From assembly GCA_050732635.1 (NCBI GenBank), contig JBOHRE010000073.1, positions 1-16,865 on the forward strand: a DNA stretch of 16,865 nucleotides, written 5' to 3'. Positions 1 to 8,400 of this stretch are shown here, piece by piece. Below the pieces are notes generated by a model. It was not told the DNA's origin. It saw only the letters and a program-made list of their open reading frames with translations, and did not search any database. The position numbers were made by a program, and so were the translations under genes. The stretch's first letter is position 1; each line of letters starts with the position of its first letter. This DNA is from JBOHRE01 sp050732635. GTDB lineage: Bacteria; Gemmatimonadota; Gemmatimonadetes; Longimicrobiales; RSA9.

Positions 1-2348
1 GGCGAGCCGCGGGCGGCGCGGCGCAGCGGCTCCAGCACGGCGCTCGCCGAATCGAGGCGCGCGCTCCAGATCGCAACGGCGCGGGCTTCTTCGTACTGCA
101 CACGAGCGCGACGAAGCAGGTCCTCGGCTTCCGCGAAGCGGCCGCGCCGCGCGGCGTCCAGACCGCGCCCGTAGAGCGTCGTGGCAGCGGTGAGCTGGGT
201 GCCGGACGTGGCCCCCGCCCCGAGGGCATCGCGGCGTGCGGCGTCTGCGGCCCTCAAAGCGGCATCGTAACCGGACCGGTCTGCTGCACTCGCGCCGTTC
301 CCGGCCGTCGCCTGCTGCTGTGGCGGTCCTCCCGCGCTGACCGAATCGCTGGCGCGGCGAACCAGTGCGTAGGCGAAGTCGAAGGCCGAGAGCAGTGGGC
401 TGCCCGGGTCGACCTGGCGATACGCCGCGATCAGCTCCTTGGCCGCCACGGTGTCATCATGGGCGACGGCGTCCTCGATCAGGTGCAGGTAGGCGGGCCC
501 GAACGGCGGATCGAGCGCGATGCCGCGGCGCAGTGCGTTGCGAAAGGAGTCCGCCGGCACGCCCGCGCGCTCACCGAGGTGGTAGTAGGCGTCGCCCAGC
601 AGGAACCAGCCCTCCACGTCGTCGGGGTAATCGGCCGTGAGCTGGCGCAGTGTCGCGATCGCCGCGGTCGAATTGCGGGCGAGCTGCGAGTGTGCGCGGA
701 TCAGCATCGCCTGGCGCTCGGGCAGCCCTTCAGCGTGGCGCACGGCTGTCTCGGCGTGCGCGTCGAGGCGCGGCACGTGGGGCATCGACGACCAGGCCGT
801 GGTCAGGGAAAGGCGGTACAGCGCGAAGGCGAAGCGTGGGTCCGCACTGACCGCCTCGGCGAATGCGGCCCGGGCCTCGCTCATACGCGACCGGCGGAAC
901 TGTTGCTCGCCCTCGAGAAAGGCGCGCAACGCGGGCAGCGACGCGGTCGCGAGCCGCCCCAGGTTCAGGGGCGCGACTTCGGCGCCCTCGGGTAGCAGCC
1001 CGGCGCGCAGCAGCCGTGCAGCCAGCGTGTCGGCCAAGGCCGGCACGCTGTCGGCCGAGCCCTGTACGGCCACGACGTCGAGCAGCCGGCCGTCCCGCAC
1101 GTCGTAGAGGCTGGCCGTGAACTCGAGCCGATCCGCCGACGCCCGTGCGGTGCCGGCGAGGACGAAGCGGGCGTCCAGGTCACGCCCGATCCTCACGCCC
1201 GCCTCGGGCGAAGACCCGCCGGCGTCCTGGCTCCAGCGGCTCAGCACGGCGAGCGGGTCGATGACGCGCACACCGCCGGCGAGACTCATGCCCAGCAGGT
1301 CCGGCATGCCTTCGCGCCACACCTCGGCCCCCTCACCTTGCACCTCGAAAGGCAGGATTGCCAGCATCGGCCCGGCCTCCGCCAGCGCACGCCGTGGCGC
1401 CAGCATGCCCGGTCGGTTGCGCAGGTACTGGTAGCCGCCGGTCAGCGCGAACAGGACGGCGAAGGCGAGGAGACCGCCGACCAGCGCGCGTGCCCAGGTG
1501 AGCTCCGGCAGCCGCCGGCGCCGCAGCGCCTCCACCGCCTCACCGAGGTCCAGGTCCCAGGCCGGTCGTTGCGCGACGGGCCGCTCCCAGGTCGGTCGCG
1601 ACTGCACCCACGCGGTCAGCCCGATCACGAGCAGGCCGAGCGCCAGGAGGACCACGGCCAGCGGTGTCACCAGTGCCGGCAGCTTGAGCCGGTCACGCAG
1701 CAACAGCGTCAGCTCGAAGAGCGCGATCGCCGCGACGAGGTACAGCGCCACGGGCTGAAGCGCGCGAGCCCAGCGGCCGACGCCGGCACGAGGCAGCGGC
1801 GGCCGCTTCGTCGACTCGGCGGCGGCTTCGTCGGCCTCCCGCACCGCAAAGACCCAGACCCGACCGGTGATCCCTTCGAACTGCCGCTCACCCAGTGAAT
1901 CGCAGCTGAACTCGCCACGGGGCCGCAGATGTCGCCAGACGTCCTGCGTGACCAGGATCTGACCCGGCCGCGCGGCCTCCTGCAGCCGGGCGGCTGTGTT
2001 CACGCCGTCGCCGAAGACGTCGCCGTCAGACGTTTGCACCACGTCTCCGACGTGAACCCCGATGCGGAGTAAACCGGCGCTGCCAGTGGCGGCCGTCGCG
2101 GCCGCGAATTCCTGCTGCAGCTGGACCGCCGCCTTGACCGCCGCGTCGGTGCTGCCGAAATCGGCCAGCGCGGCATCGCCCATGAAACGGACGAGCCGGC
2201 CGCCGTGGGCGGTAGCAGCCGTGCGTGCGGCGTGCTGGAAGAGACCGACGAGCCGCAGCGCCGTGGTCTCGTCCGTCGCCGACAGGCGCGTGTAGCCGAC
2301 GATATCCGCAAACCAGACCGCTGCGAGTCGTCGGACGTTCGAGTCCAT
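1..2348 (-). CDS. Membrane-bound class III adenylate/guanylate cyclase with TolB-like and TPR-like regions (3' end outside window)
   Basis: The N-terminus is a class III nucleotide cyclase domain (residues about 5-140), which makes cAMP or cGMP. Seen: metal aspartates Asp15 (FADIVGYTRLS) and Asp58 (RFMGDAALADF), base-selecting Asp110, and transition-state Asn117 and Arg121 in GDGVNTAARLQ. The usual adenine-binding Lys, four residues before Asp58, is Arg54. Three hydrophobic segments follow (about 195-215, 226-248, 284-306). Next comes a TolB/FlgO-like stretch (MLAILPFEVQG, from about 326), then helical TPR-like repeats from about 460 to the edge. The ATG at 2346-2348 was chosen because cyclase homology begins within ten codons. 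No good Shine-Dalgarno site precedes it. At least 782 codons are present and no stop is reached. The layout suggests a cytoplasmic cyclase joined through the membrane to an extracytoplasmic sensing or scaffold region. It lies 99 bases beyond the permease stop and is probably a separate transcription unit. Confidence 0.88.
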   Translation of the reverse strand, partial: MDSNVRRLAAVWFADIVGYTRLSATDETTALRLVGLFQHAARTAATAHGGRLVRFMGDAALADFGSTDAAVKAAVQLQQEFAAATAATGSAGLLRIGVHVGDVVQTSDGDVFGDGVNTAARLQEAARPGQILVTQDVWRHLRPRGEFSCDSLGERQFEGITGRVWVFAVREADEAAAESTKRPPLPRAGVGRWARALQPVALYLVAAIALFELTLLLRDRLKLPALVTPLAVVLLALGLLVIGLTAWVQSRPTWERPVAQRPAWDLDLGEAVEALRRRRLPELTWARALVGGLLAFAVLFALTGGYQYLRNRPGMLAPRRALAEAGPMLAILPFEVQGEGAEVWREGMPDLLGMSLAGGVRVIDPLAVLSRWSQDAGGSSPEAGVRIGRDLDARFVLAGTARASADRLEFTASLYDVRDGRLLDVVAVQGSADSVPALADTLAARLLRAGLLPEGAEVAPLNLGRLATASLPALRAFLEGEQQFRRSRMSEARAAFAEAVSADPRFAFALYRLSLTTAWSSMPHVPRLDAHAETAVRHAEGLPERQAMLIRAHSQLARNSTAAIATLRQLTADYPDDVEGWFLLGDAYYHLGERAGVPADSFRNALRRGIALDPPFGPAYLHLIEDAVAHDDTVAAKELIAAYRQVDPGSPLLSAFDFAYALVRRASDSVSAGGPPQQQATAGNGASAADRSGYDAALRAADAARRDALGAGATSGTQLTAATTLYGRGLDAARRGRFAEAEDLLRRARVQYEEARAVAIWSARLDSASAVLEPLRRAARGS

Positions 2349-2376
2349 GATCCGGCTTTGTGCGGAGGGAAGCCGA

Positions 2377-2390
2377 CGCCCGAGAGGGCG
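2377..2390 (-). other. Short inverted repeat in the leader of the cyclase gene
   Basis: CGCCC and GGGCG form a perfect 5-bp stem around a 4-base loop (GAGA on the plus strand, TCTC on the minus strand). It lies 29-42 bases upstream of the cyclase ATG and has no T-tract. It may be a leader hairpin or a back-up terminator. In DNA this G+C-rich, chance is possible. Confidence 0.25.
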
Positions 2391-2398
2391 CCTGCTGC

Positions 2399-2427
2399 AA
2401 TCTAGGGCAGACGCCGCGTCGCAACAG
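2399..2427 (-). promoter_or_regulatory. Weak candidate promoter for the cyclase gene
   Basis: Read on the minus strand, a -10-like TAGATT (2399-2404, 4 of 6 consensus bases) is preceded by CTGTTG (2422-2427, poor -35 match) at 17-base spacing. It lies in the only gap before the cyclase gene. The -35 is weak enough that this is only a candidate. Confidence 0.22.
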
Positions 2428-2428
2428 T

Positions 2429-2443
2429 CCCCGGGGGCCGGGG
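2429..2443 (-). terminator. GC-rich hairpin directly after the permease stop
   Basis: CCCCGG and CCGGGG form a perfect 6-bp stem around a 3-base loop, starting four bases past the permease TGA. No T-run follows on the transcribed strand, so it is not a classical intrinsic terminator. It could still end or stabilise the 3' end of the polyphosphate-gene transcript. Confidence 0.4.
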
Positions 2444-2447
2444 CGCG

Positions 2448-4247
2448 TCAGAACGGGAAGAAGTGCGGGATCGCGAGGATCGCGGCGACGCCGGTCAGCA
2501 CGGCGAGCGGCGCGCCCACGCGGATGAAGTCGGAGAACCGGTAGCCGCCCGGGCCGTAGACGAAGAGGTTCGTCTGGTACGCGATCGGCGTGACGAAGGC
2601 GTTGGAGGCGGCGAACATCACGGCCACGACGAAGGGCATGGGCGAGACGCCGAGCGATGTGGCGACGGCGACCCCGATCGGCACGGCCAGCGTGGCGGCC
2701 GCGACGTTCGAGATCAGGTTGGTGAGCAGGCTGGTCAGGACGTAAACGGCCGCCAGGCTGCCATAGGGGCCGAGCGGCCGACCGATGCGAAGCAGCTGTT
2801 CGGCGAGCACATCGGCGGCGCCGCTCGTCTGCAGCGCGATGCCGAGTGGCAGAATGCCGCCGAGCAGAACGATGACCATCCAGTCCATCGCGCCATAGGC
2901 CTCATCGGCCGAGAGCGAGCGCGTCAGCAGCATGGCCACGCCCCCCATCATGGCCGCGACCATGATCGGCACGACCTCGAAGGCGGCGAGCACGACCACG
3001 CCGAGCACGATGGGCACCGCCAAGCGGATCTTGTGGCGACGCTTGCTGGGCAGCTCGAGCGCGCCGATCAGCGAGAAGTCGCCCACCTCGTGGAGGCGGC
3101 GCAGGGCCGATGATGCGCCCTGCACGAGCAGGATATCGCCCGGCTGTAGTGTGAGCGTGCCGAGCGGCTCACGTACCGGCTCACCGTGCCGGCGCAGCGC
3201 GAGCGCGCTGACCCCGAAGCGCGTGCGCAGCGCGTGCGCCGTCAGGCTGCGGCCGACCGCGCGCGAACGCGGCGGCAAGAACACCTCCGCGAAGCGGACC
3301 CGATCGGCGTCGTCCCCGTCGCTCTCGTGGCCCGGCTCGGGCAGCTGTGGATCGGCGCCCTGAATGTCCACGCCGACCTGCGAGCGAATCGACGCGATGT
3401 CGAGAATCTTGCCTTCGACGAGCAGCAGATCACCCTCGCGGATGACGGTGCCGCCGCCCGGCGCGTGCACGCCCTCACCGTCCTCCCGCTCGATGCGCAC
3501 CACCTGCAAGCCCTGGGCGCGGCCCAGCCGTGACTCGCCAATGCTGCGACCGACCAGCGGCGAATCGGGCCGCACGCGCAGGCCCGTCAGATAATCGTGC
3601 AGCTCGTAGCTCTCGATCAGGTCCTTCGATTCGGGACGGATGGGCGTGAGCCAGCGGCCGACGGTCAGGAGGTAGAAGACACCGACAGATGCCGCGATCA
3701 ATGCGGGCGGCGTGATGTCGAAGATGCCGATGCGCTCGAGCCCGAGATCCAGGATGAGTCCGGCCACCAACAGATTCGTGCTGGTGCCGATCAGCGTCAG
3801 CGTGCCGCCGAGCTGACTCGCGAAGGACAGCGGCATCAGCAGCCGCGAGGGTGTGGCGCCGACCTGCCGTGCGGCGCCGAGCAGCGCGGGCAGCAGAATG
3901 GCGACTGCTGCAGTATTGTTGATCACGGCGCTGAGCGGCACGACCACGATGATCACGAGCAGCAGCAGGCGCCATTCACTCGATCCGGCCAGCCGCACGG
4001 CGCGTGCAGCCACGATGTCGATCGCGCCGGTCCGCAGCAGCCCAGCCGAGAGCACCAGCATGAGTGCGACCGTGATGGTCGCCTCGTTCGAGAAGCCGCT
4101 CACCCCCTCGGCCGGCGTGACCAGCCCGGTGATGACGAGCAGCGTGGCCACCAGGAGTGCGACGACATCGGGTCGCAGCCGGTTCCAGATGAACAGCCCG
4201 AGCGCCAGCGCGGCGATCGCCAGCGCCAGCGCAGCCTCACCGGGCAC
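2448..4247 (-). CDS. SLC13/DASS-type anion permease with two internal RCK/TrkA-C domains
   Basis: This is an inner-membrane transporter of the SLC13 (divalent anion:Na+ symporter) family, 599 residues. Hydrophobic segments fill residues 5-200 and 405-597. The two inverted-repeat signature regions are visible: NNTAAVAILLP (110-120) with GTSTNLLV (154-161), and TNLISNVAAATLAVP with TPIAYQTNLFVYGPGGY in the C-terminal half. Between them are two soluble regulatory TrkA-C/RCK-C-like domains (about 218-290 and 318-392), each with a GDxLLVxG strand (EGDLLLVEGK, PGDILLVQGA). This layout matches YfbS-like permeases. The GTG at 4245-4247 was chosen: it follows the upstream TGA by 12 bases, and TGAGG at that stop can act as ribosome-binding site. 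Substrate cannot be read from sequence (sulfate, dicarboxylate and phosphate are all known for the family). The neighbouring polyphosphate genes favour phosphate, an inference. Confidence 0.88.
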   Translation of the reverse strand: MPGEAALALAIAALALGLFIWNRLRPDVVALLVATLLVITGLVTPAEGVSGFSNEATITVALMLVLSAGLLRTGAIDIVAARAVRLAGSSEWRLLLLVIIVVVPLSAVINNTAAVAILLPALLGAARQVGATPSRLLMPLSFASQLGGTLTLIGTSTNLLVAGLILDLGLERIGIFDITPPALIAASVGVFYLLTVGRWLTPIRPESKDLIESYELHDYLTGLRVRPDSPLVGRSIGESRLGRAQGLQVVRIEREDGEGVHAPGGGTVIREGDLLLVEGKILDIASIRSQVGVDIQGADPQLPEPGHESDGDDADRVRFAEVFLPPRSRAVGRSLTAHALRTRFGVSALALRRHGEPVREPLGTLTLQPGDILLVQGASSALRRLHEVGDFSLIGALELPSKRRHKIRLAVPIVLGVVVLAAFEVVPIMVAAMMGGVAMLLTRSLSADEAYGAMDWMVIVLLGGILPLGIALQTSGAADVLAEQLLRIGRPLGPYGSLAAVYVLTSLLTNLISNVAAATLAVPIGVAVATSLGVSPMPFVVAVMFAASNAFVTPIAYQTNLFVYGPGGYRFSDFIRVGAPLAVLTGVAAILAIPHFFPF

Positions 4248-4259
4248 GCGCGCGACGCC

Positions 4260-4715
4260 TCAGGTGCGCGCGGCTTTCGGCGGCACGACCACGACGGCGC
4301 AGGGCGCGCGTCGCAGGATGTCGGCGGTCGTGTCGCCCAGGATGGCGCCGCGCAGCGCGCCGTGTGCATGGGAACCGGCGACGATGAGGTCCGCAGCGAG
4401 CGAGGCGGCCACCGCCGCGACGCGCTCGGCGACGTCGCCCGCCTCGATCACCAGCTCGAACGGCCGGCCGCCTAGCTGCTCGCGTGCCACCAGGTCCGCC
4501 CGCTCGCGGGCCTGCTCGAGTAGCTGCTCGCGGGCGGCGTGGTCGTCCATGCCCATGGTCGACGCCACCTCGCCCGCAGTGTCCAGTTCGGTCGCGACGT
4601 ACACCACCGCCAGCTCGGCGTCCAGCTCCGCCGCGAGCCAGGCCGCTGTCTGCGCCGGGCCGGCCGACGCTTCGCCGATGCGCACGGCGAGCAGGATCCT
4701 ACGACGTTGCGGCAT
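4260..4715 (-). CDS. Universal stress protein (UspA-like), degenerate nucleotide-binding motif
   Basis: A 151-residue single-domain UspA-fold protein, the usual length for the family. Seen: beta1 (RRRILLAVRIG), the central ELAVVYVATEL strand, and the C-terminal block LIVAGSHAHGALRGAILGDT followed by APCAVVVVP. In ATP-binding members, beta1 carries an Asp (VxVDGS) and the loop reads G-2x-G-9x-G-S/T. Here the Asp position is Val11/Arg12 and the loop is GSHA-9x-GD, so the second Gly and the Ser/Thr are missing. It is therefore probably weak or null for ATP. The ATG at 4713-4715 has a strong GGAGG five bases upstream, inside the last codons of the DUF2270 gene (17-base overlap), which implies translational coupling. 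The frame stays open upstream, but that part is a shadow of the DUF2270 gene. Confidence 0.87.
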   Translation of the reverse strand: MPQRRRILLAVRIGEASAGPAQTAAWLAAELDAELAVVYVATELDTAGEVASTMGMDDHAAREQLLEQARERADLVAREQLGGRPFELVIEAGDVAERVAAVAASLAADLIVAGSHAHGALRGAILGDTTADILRRAPCAVVVVPPKAART

Positions 4716-5415
4716 CGCTACCTCCGGCGGGCGGGTCGCCCGGCTTGCTGCGCCAGGGCAGGCGCGTCCAGCGCGCCAAGGGCGCCGGCACCTCGGTCCA
4801 GTTGAGCATCTGCTCCGACGGCGCGCGCAAGGCCAGCAGCAACGCGGTGAGCGCGAAGGCGCCGCCGAAGCCGAGCACCAGCATGCCTGGTGCGCCGCCG
4901 ATATTCGCGCGCCCGACCAGCTCAGCGAACGAGGTCGCCGTGTACGGATGCGTTTCCAGCCGCAACAACCATGCGGCGAGCGTGACCAGGAACAGATAGA
5001 TGTAGTTCCGGCGGATACGGTAGCCGATCGCATCGAGCAGCCGCAAATGCGGCACCGTACGGCCGAGGTCGCTCGCGACCTGGGCGAGGTGCGTGGCGCC
5101 GGCGTCCGCCGGATCAGAGGCGAGCAGTGCCGGCGCGACCAGGTAGTGGTTGAGCGTGCGGAAGCGGCGGCGCCAGAGGTCGTACATCTGGTAGCGGCGC
5201 GATTCCATGATCAGGAACACCGCCTGGAACGCGAGCGCGAGCAGCAGCACGAAGTGCGGCGATGCGGGCGTGCCGAAGGCGAACGTGATCATACCGGCGG
5301 CCGTCGCGGCGGCCCAGTTGGTGGTGGCGTCCATCCGCTGCCGCCAGACGTCCATGTGTGCGACCACTGCACGATAAAAATGGACCAGCGTCTGCTCGGG
5401 CAGCCGTGCCGCCAT
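4699..5415 (-). CDS. DUF2270 integral membrane protein
   Basis: A 238-residue inner-membrane protein of unknown function. The block FYRAVVAHMDVWRQRMD (13-29) followed by TTNWA and PHFVLLL, then MESRRYQMYDLWRRR (70-84), is characteristic of DUF2270 proteins as I know them. Four hydrophobic segments are visible (about 32-48, 54-71, 138-153, 176-197), with charged cytoplasmic-looking stretches around 72-90 and 115-136. The ATG at 5413-5415 starts two bases after the PPK1 TAG and has no Shine-Dalgarno site, so translation probably depends on termination of the upstream gene. The C-terminal Pro/Gly-rich tail overlaps the UspA-like gene by 17 bases. Its place between PPK1, a stress protein and a permease suggests a membrane partner of the polyphosphate system, but no activity can be assigned. 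Confidence 0.82.
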   Translation of the reverse strand: MAARLPEQTLVHFYRAVVAHMDVWRQRMDATTNWAAATAAGMITFAFGTPASPHFVLLLALAFQAVFLIMESRRYQMYDLWRRRFRTLNHYLVAPALLASDPADAGATHLAQVASDLGRTVPHLRLLDAIGYRIRRNYIYLFLVTLAAWLLRLETHPYTATSFAELVGRANIGGAPGMLVLGFGGAFALTALLLALRAPSEQMLNWTEVPAPLARWTRLPWRSKPGDPPAGGSDAATS

Positions 5416-5417
5416 GG

Positions 5418-8400
5418 CTAGCTGACGCCGATCACGTCATCGCGGCGGACGTAAGTGCCGTCGGAGCGGAGCTGCCAGGCATCGGGATGATTCAGCGTCT
5501 CGTGCAGAACCCGGCCGAGCGCCTCACGGTGCTCCGGATCGCGTACGGGCGTAACCAGCTCGATCCGCTCCCGCAGATTACGTGGCCGCCAATCGGCCGA
5601 GCCGATGAAGTATTCGTCGTCGCCATCGTTGTGGAACCGGAAGATCCGGGCGTGCTGCAGAAAGCGTCCGAGCAGCGACACGATCTGGATGTTGTCCGAG
5701 GTGCCGGGCACGCCGGGTCGTAGCGTGCAGATCTCGCGCACCATCATCTGGATTCGAACGCCCGCGCGCGAGGCGCGGTACAGCGCGCCGACCAGGCGGC
5801 GGTCGGCCAGGCCATTGAGCTGCGCTTGAATAAACGCCTCCCGGCCGTGGCGCGCATGCGCGATCTCACGCTCGATGAGCTGCAGGAAGCGACGGCGCAT
5901 GTTGAGCGGCGCGACCAGCAGCGCCTCGCATTCGACACCGGAGGCATAGCCGGTCAACAGGTTGAACACACTGTTGACCTCCTGCGTCAGCTCCGGCACT
6001 GCAGTGAGGATGCCAACGTCGACGTATGCCGACGCGGTCGTCGCGTTCAGGTTGCCAGTGCCGATGTAGGCGTAGCCACGGATGCCATCGCCCTCTTTGC
6101 GTACGACGAGCGCGACCTTCGCGTGGACCTTCAGACGGGTCGGACTGAAGACGACGCGGATGCCGGATTCCTCGAGCCCGCGCGCCCACTCGATGTTGCG
6201 CCGCTCATCGAAGCTGGCCTTGAGCTCGACCATGACCGTGGCGTCCTTGCCATTGGCGCGAGCCTGACGTAGCGCCTCGAGCGTGGCCGACTGCTTGCTC
6301 GTACGGTAGAGCGTGATCTTGACCGCCAGCGTTGCCGGATCCTCGGCCGCCTCGCGCAGGAACCGTTCGACCGAAAGCTCGAAGGCGTCGTAGGGAAAGT
6401 GGATGAAGCGATCGCGCTCGCGCACCTGGTCGAAGACCGAGCGGTCGGGCTCGAGCGGGTCGCGTCGTTCCAGGGGTGGCCACTTCAGCGCGGGCAGATC
6501 GATCGCCGCGATCTCCGCGAGTGATGCCAGGTCGACCAGCCAATCCACCACGTAGATGTCCTGCTCGCCCAGTGTGCTGACCTGCTCCTCCGCCTCGAAC
6601 TGGAACTCGCGCAGGAGCTGCAGCCGCATCTCGGGTGGCATCGACTTGTCGACTTCCAGCCGGATCACCTGCTGGAATGGACGCCGCGCCACCTTTTCGG
6701 CGACCTCGTGCAGAATGTCCACGCCGCTGTCATCGTCGAGATCGATCTGGGCGCTGCGCGTGACGCGAAATGCGTGGGTGCGCACAATGCTGAGGCCCGG
6801 ATAGAGCTCGGGCAGCGTGGCGCGGATCAGCTCCTCGAGCGGCACGAAGCGGCGCCCGCCGGGCAGCGGCACGTAACGTGGCAGCTCACCCGGCAGCTCG
6901 ATGGCGACCAGCTGCTCCTCCTCGCCGTCACCGAGACGCACGGTCGCGGCCACCGACGGTCGCAGGTTGCGGACGTGGGGGAAGGGGTGCGAGGGGTCGG
7001 CTATGAACGGCGTCAGGACGGCTTCCAGCCGCTCGCTGTAGGTCTCGCGCAGCAGGTCGCGTTCATCGTCGGTCAATCGCGACCAGCGCAACAGCTCGAT
7101 GCCCTGCGCCTCGAGATCCGGCAGCAGCTGGTCGGTCAGCAGGCGGTAGGCGCGTCCCGTCATCTGGCGCGCACGGATCGCGATCAGGTCGAGCTGCTCC
7201 GCCGGCCTCAAGCCGTCCAGCGTGCGCGAGGTCTCACCGCGCGCGACCTGCAGCTTGAAGCGCGCGACGCGAGTCATGAAGAAGTCATCACGGCGGGAGG
7301 CGAACATCGAGAGGAAGCGCACGCGCTCGAGCAGCGGGGTCTGCGGGTCCTCGGCCATGACGAGGATCCGCTCGTCGAACGCGAGGCGCGAGAGCTCCAT
7401 GTTGAGCAGCATCTCGGGCGGTACTTCCTTCGGTGACGGCTCAGCCGTGCCATCGGCCGCCTCCAGCCGCTGCAACACGAGCTCGAGTGGCTCGAGCGGT
7501 GTGCCGTCCACGAACTCACCGTTGCGGGTCGCGGCCGGCACGGCGGGCGTCCACGCCGCCAGCCCGGAACGTGCGACGACGTGGAGCGCAGCCAGCGTAC
7601 GCGCCTCACGCAGGCCGGGACCACCGGCGCGGGTGAGCGCGTCATCGAGGCGCATCCAGACGACCTGGTCCTGCGCGGGCGCATCGGCCACGTCCTCGGC
7701 GATCCACACCTGCAGCGCGGGCCGACCGGCCAGCCCGGCGCTCGTGCCCAGCAGCCGGATCCGTCCGCGCGCCCGGCCGAAGGCCTGGCGTAGCGCGCGG
7801 CGGCATGCCTCGGCGCCCGAACCGGCCGCCACCGGCACACGCAGGCTTCGACCGCTGCGCAGCAGCGCGATGCCGCCGCGACTGTAGGCGACGACCGCGA
7901 CTTCGCGCGCCGAGCGAAGCTGCTGCTCGAGCGCATTCAACTCCGACTCCTCGAGAATCGCGCGCACCCGGCTGGCGGTGTCCGCGAGAGTCGGCCTGAG
8001 GTCGTGCCGTTCGGCGATGGCACGGGCGGCCCGCTCCAAGGCGGCCGAGGGTGTCGGTGCCAGCCGCAGCTCGAGCTCGTACAGCTCACCGGCGAACTCG
8101 CCACGCCGTAGCGTCACGGCGTCGCACTCGATCTGCAGGCGGGCACCATCCTGCGTTGGTGCGTCGAGACCCGCCGTGCGCAAGCGCCGCATGGTCTCGA
8201 CCTCGAACACGCGGCGCAGGCGGCGCGGGTCGATCAGCGCGCGCAGCAGCCGCGCCGGTTCGACATCGCCGGCAAGGATGTCATGGTCGTCGCCTTCGAC
8301 CGGCGCCTCTGCACGACGCCGCAGAATCTCGCCGCTCGAAGTGCGTCGCTCGAGCACATCGACGAGCAGCAGATGGCCGCCATCCTTCAGGACGCGCAGC

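Noticed and set aside
4716..5033. Upstream extension of the UspA-like reading frame
   Set aside because: The extra residues are Arg/Ser/Cys-rich and come from the other frame of the DUF2270 gene. The internal ATG at 4713-4715 has a strong GGAGG and begins exactly at the family's first strand.
3853..5421. Plus-strand open frame (about 522 codons) opposite the permease, UspA and DUF2270 genes
   Set aside because: Ser/Ala/Arg-rich shadow with no domain. All three minus-strand genes have clear family signatures.
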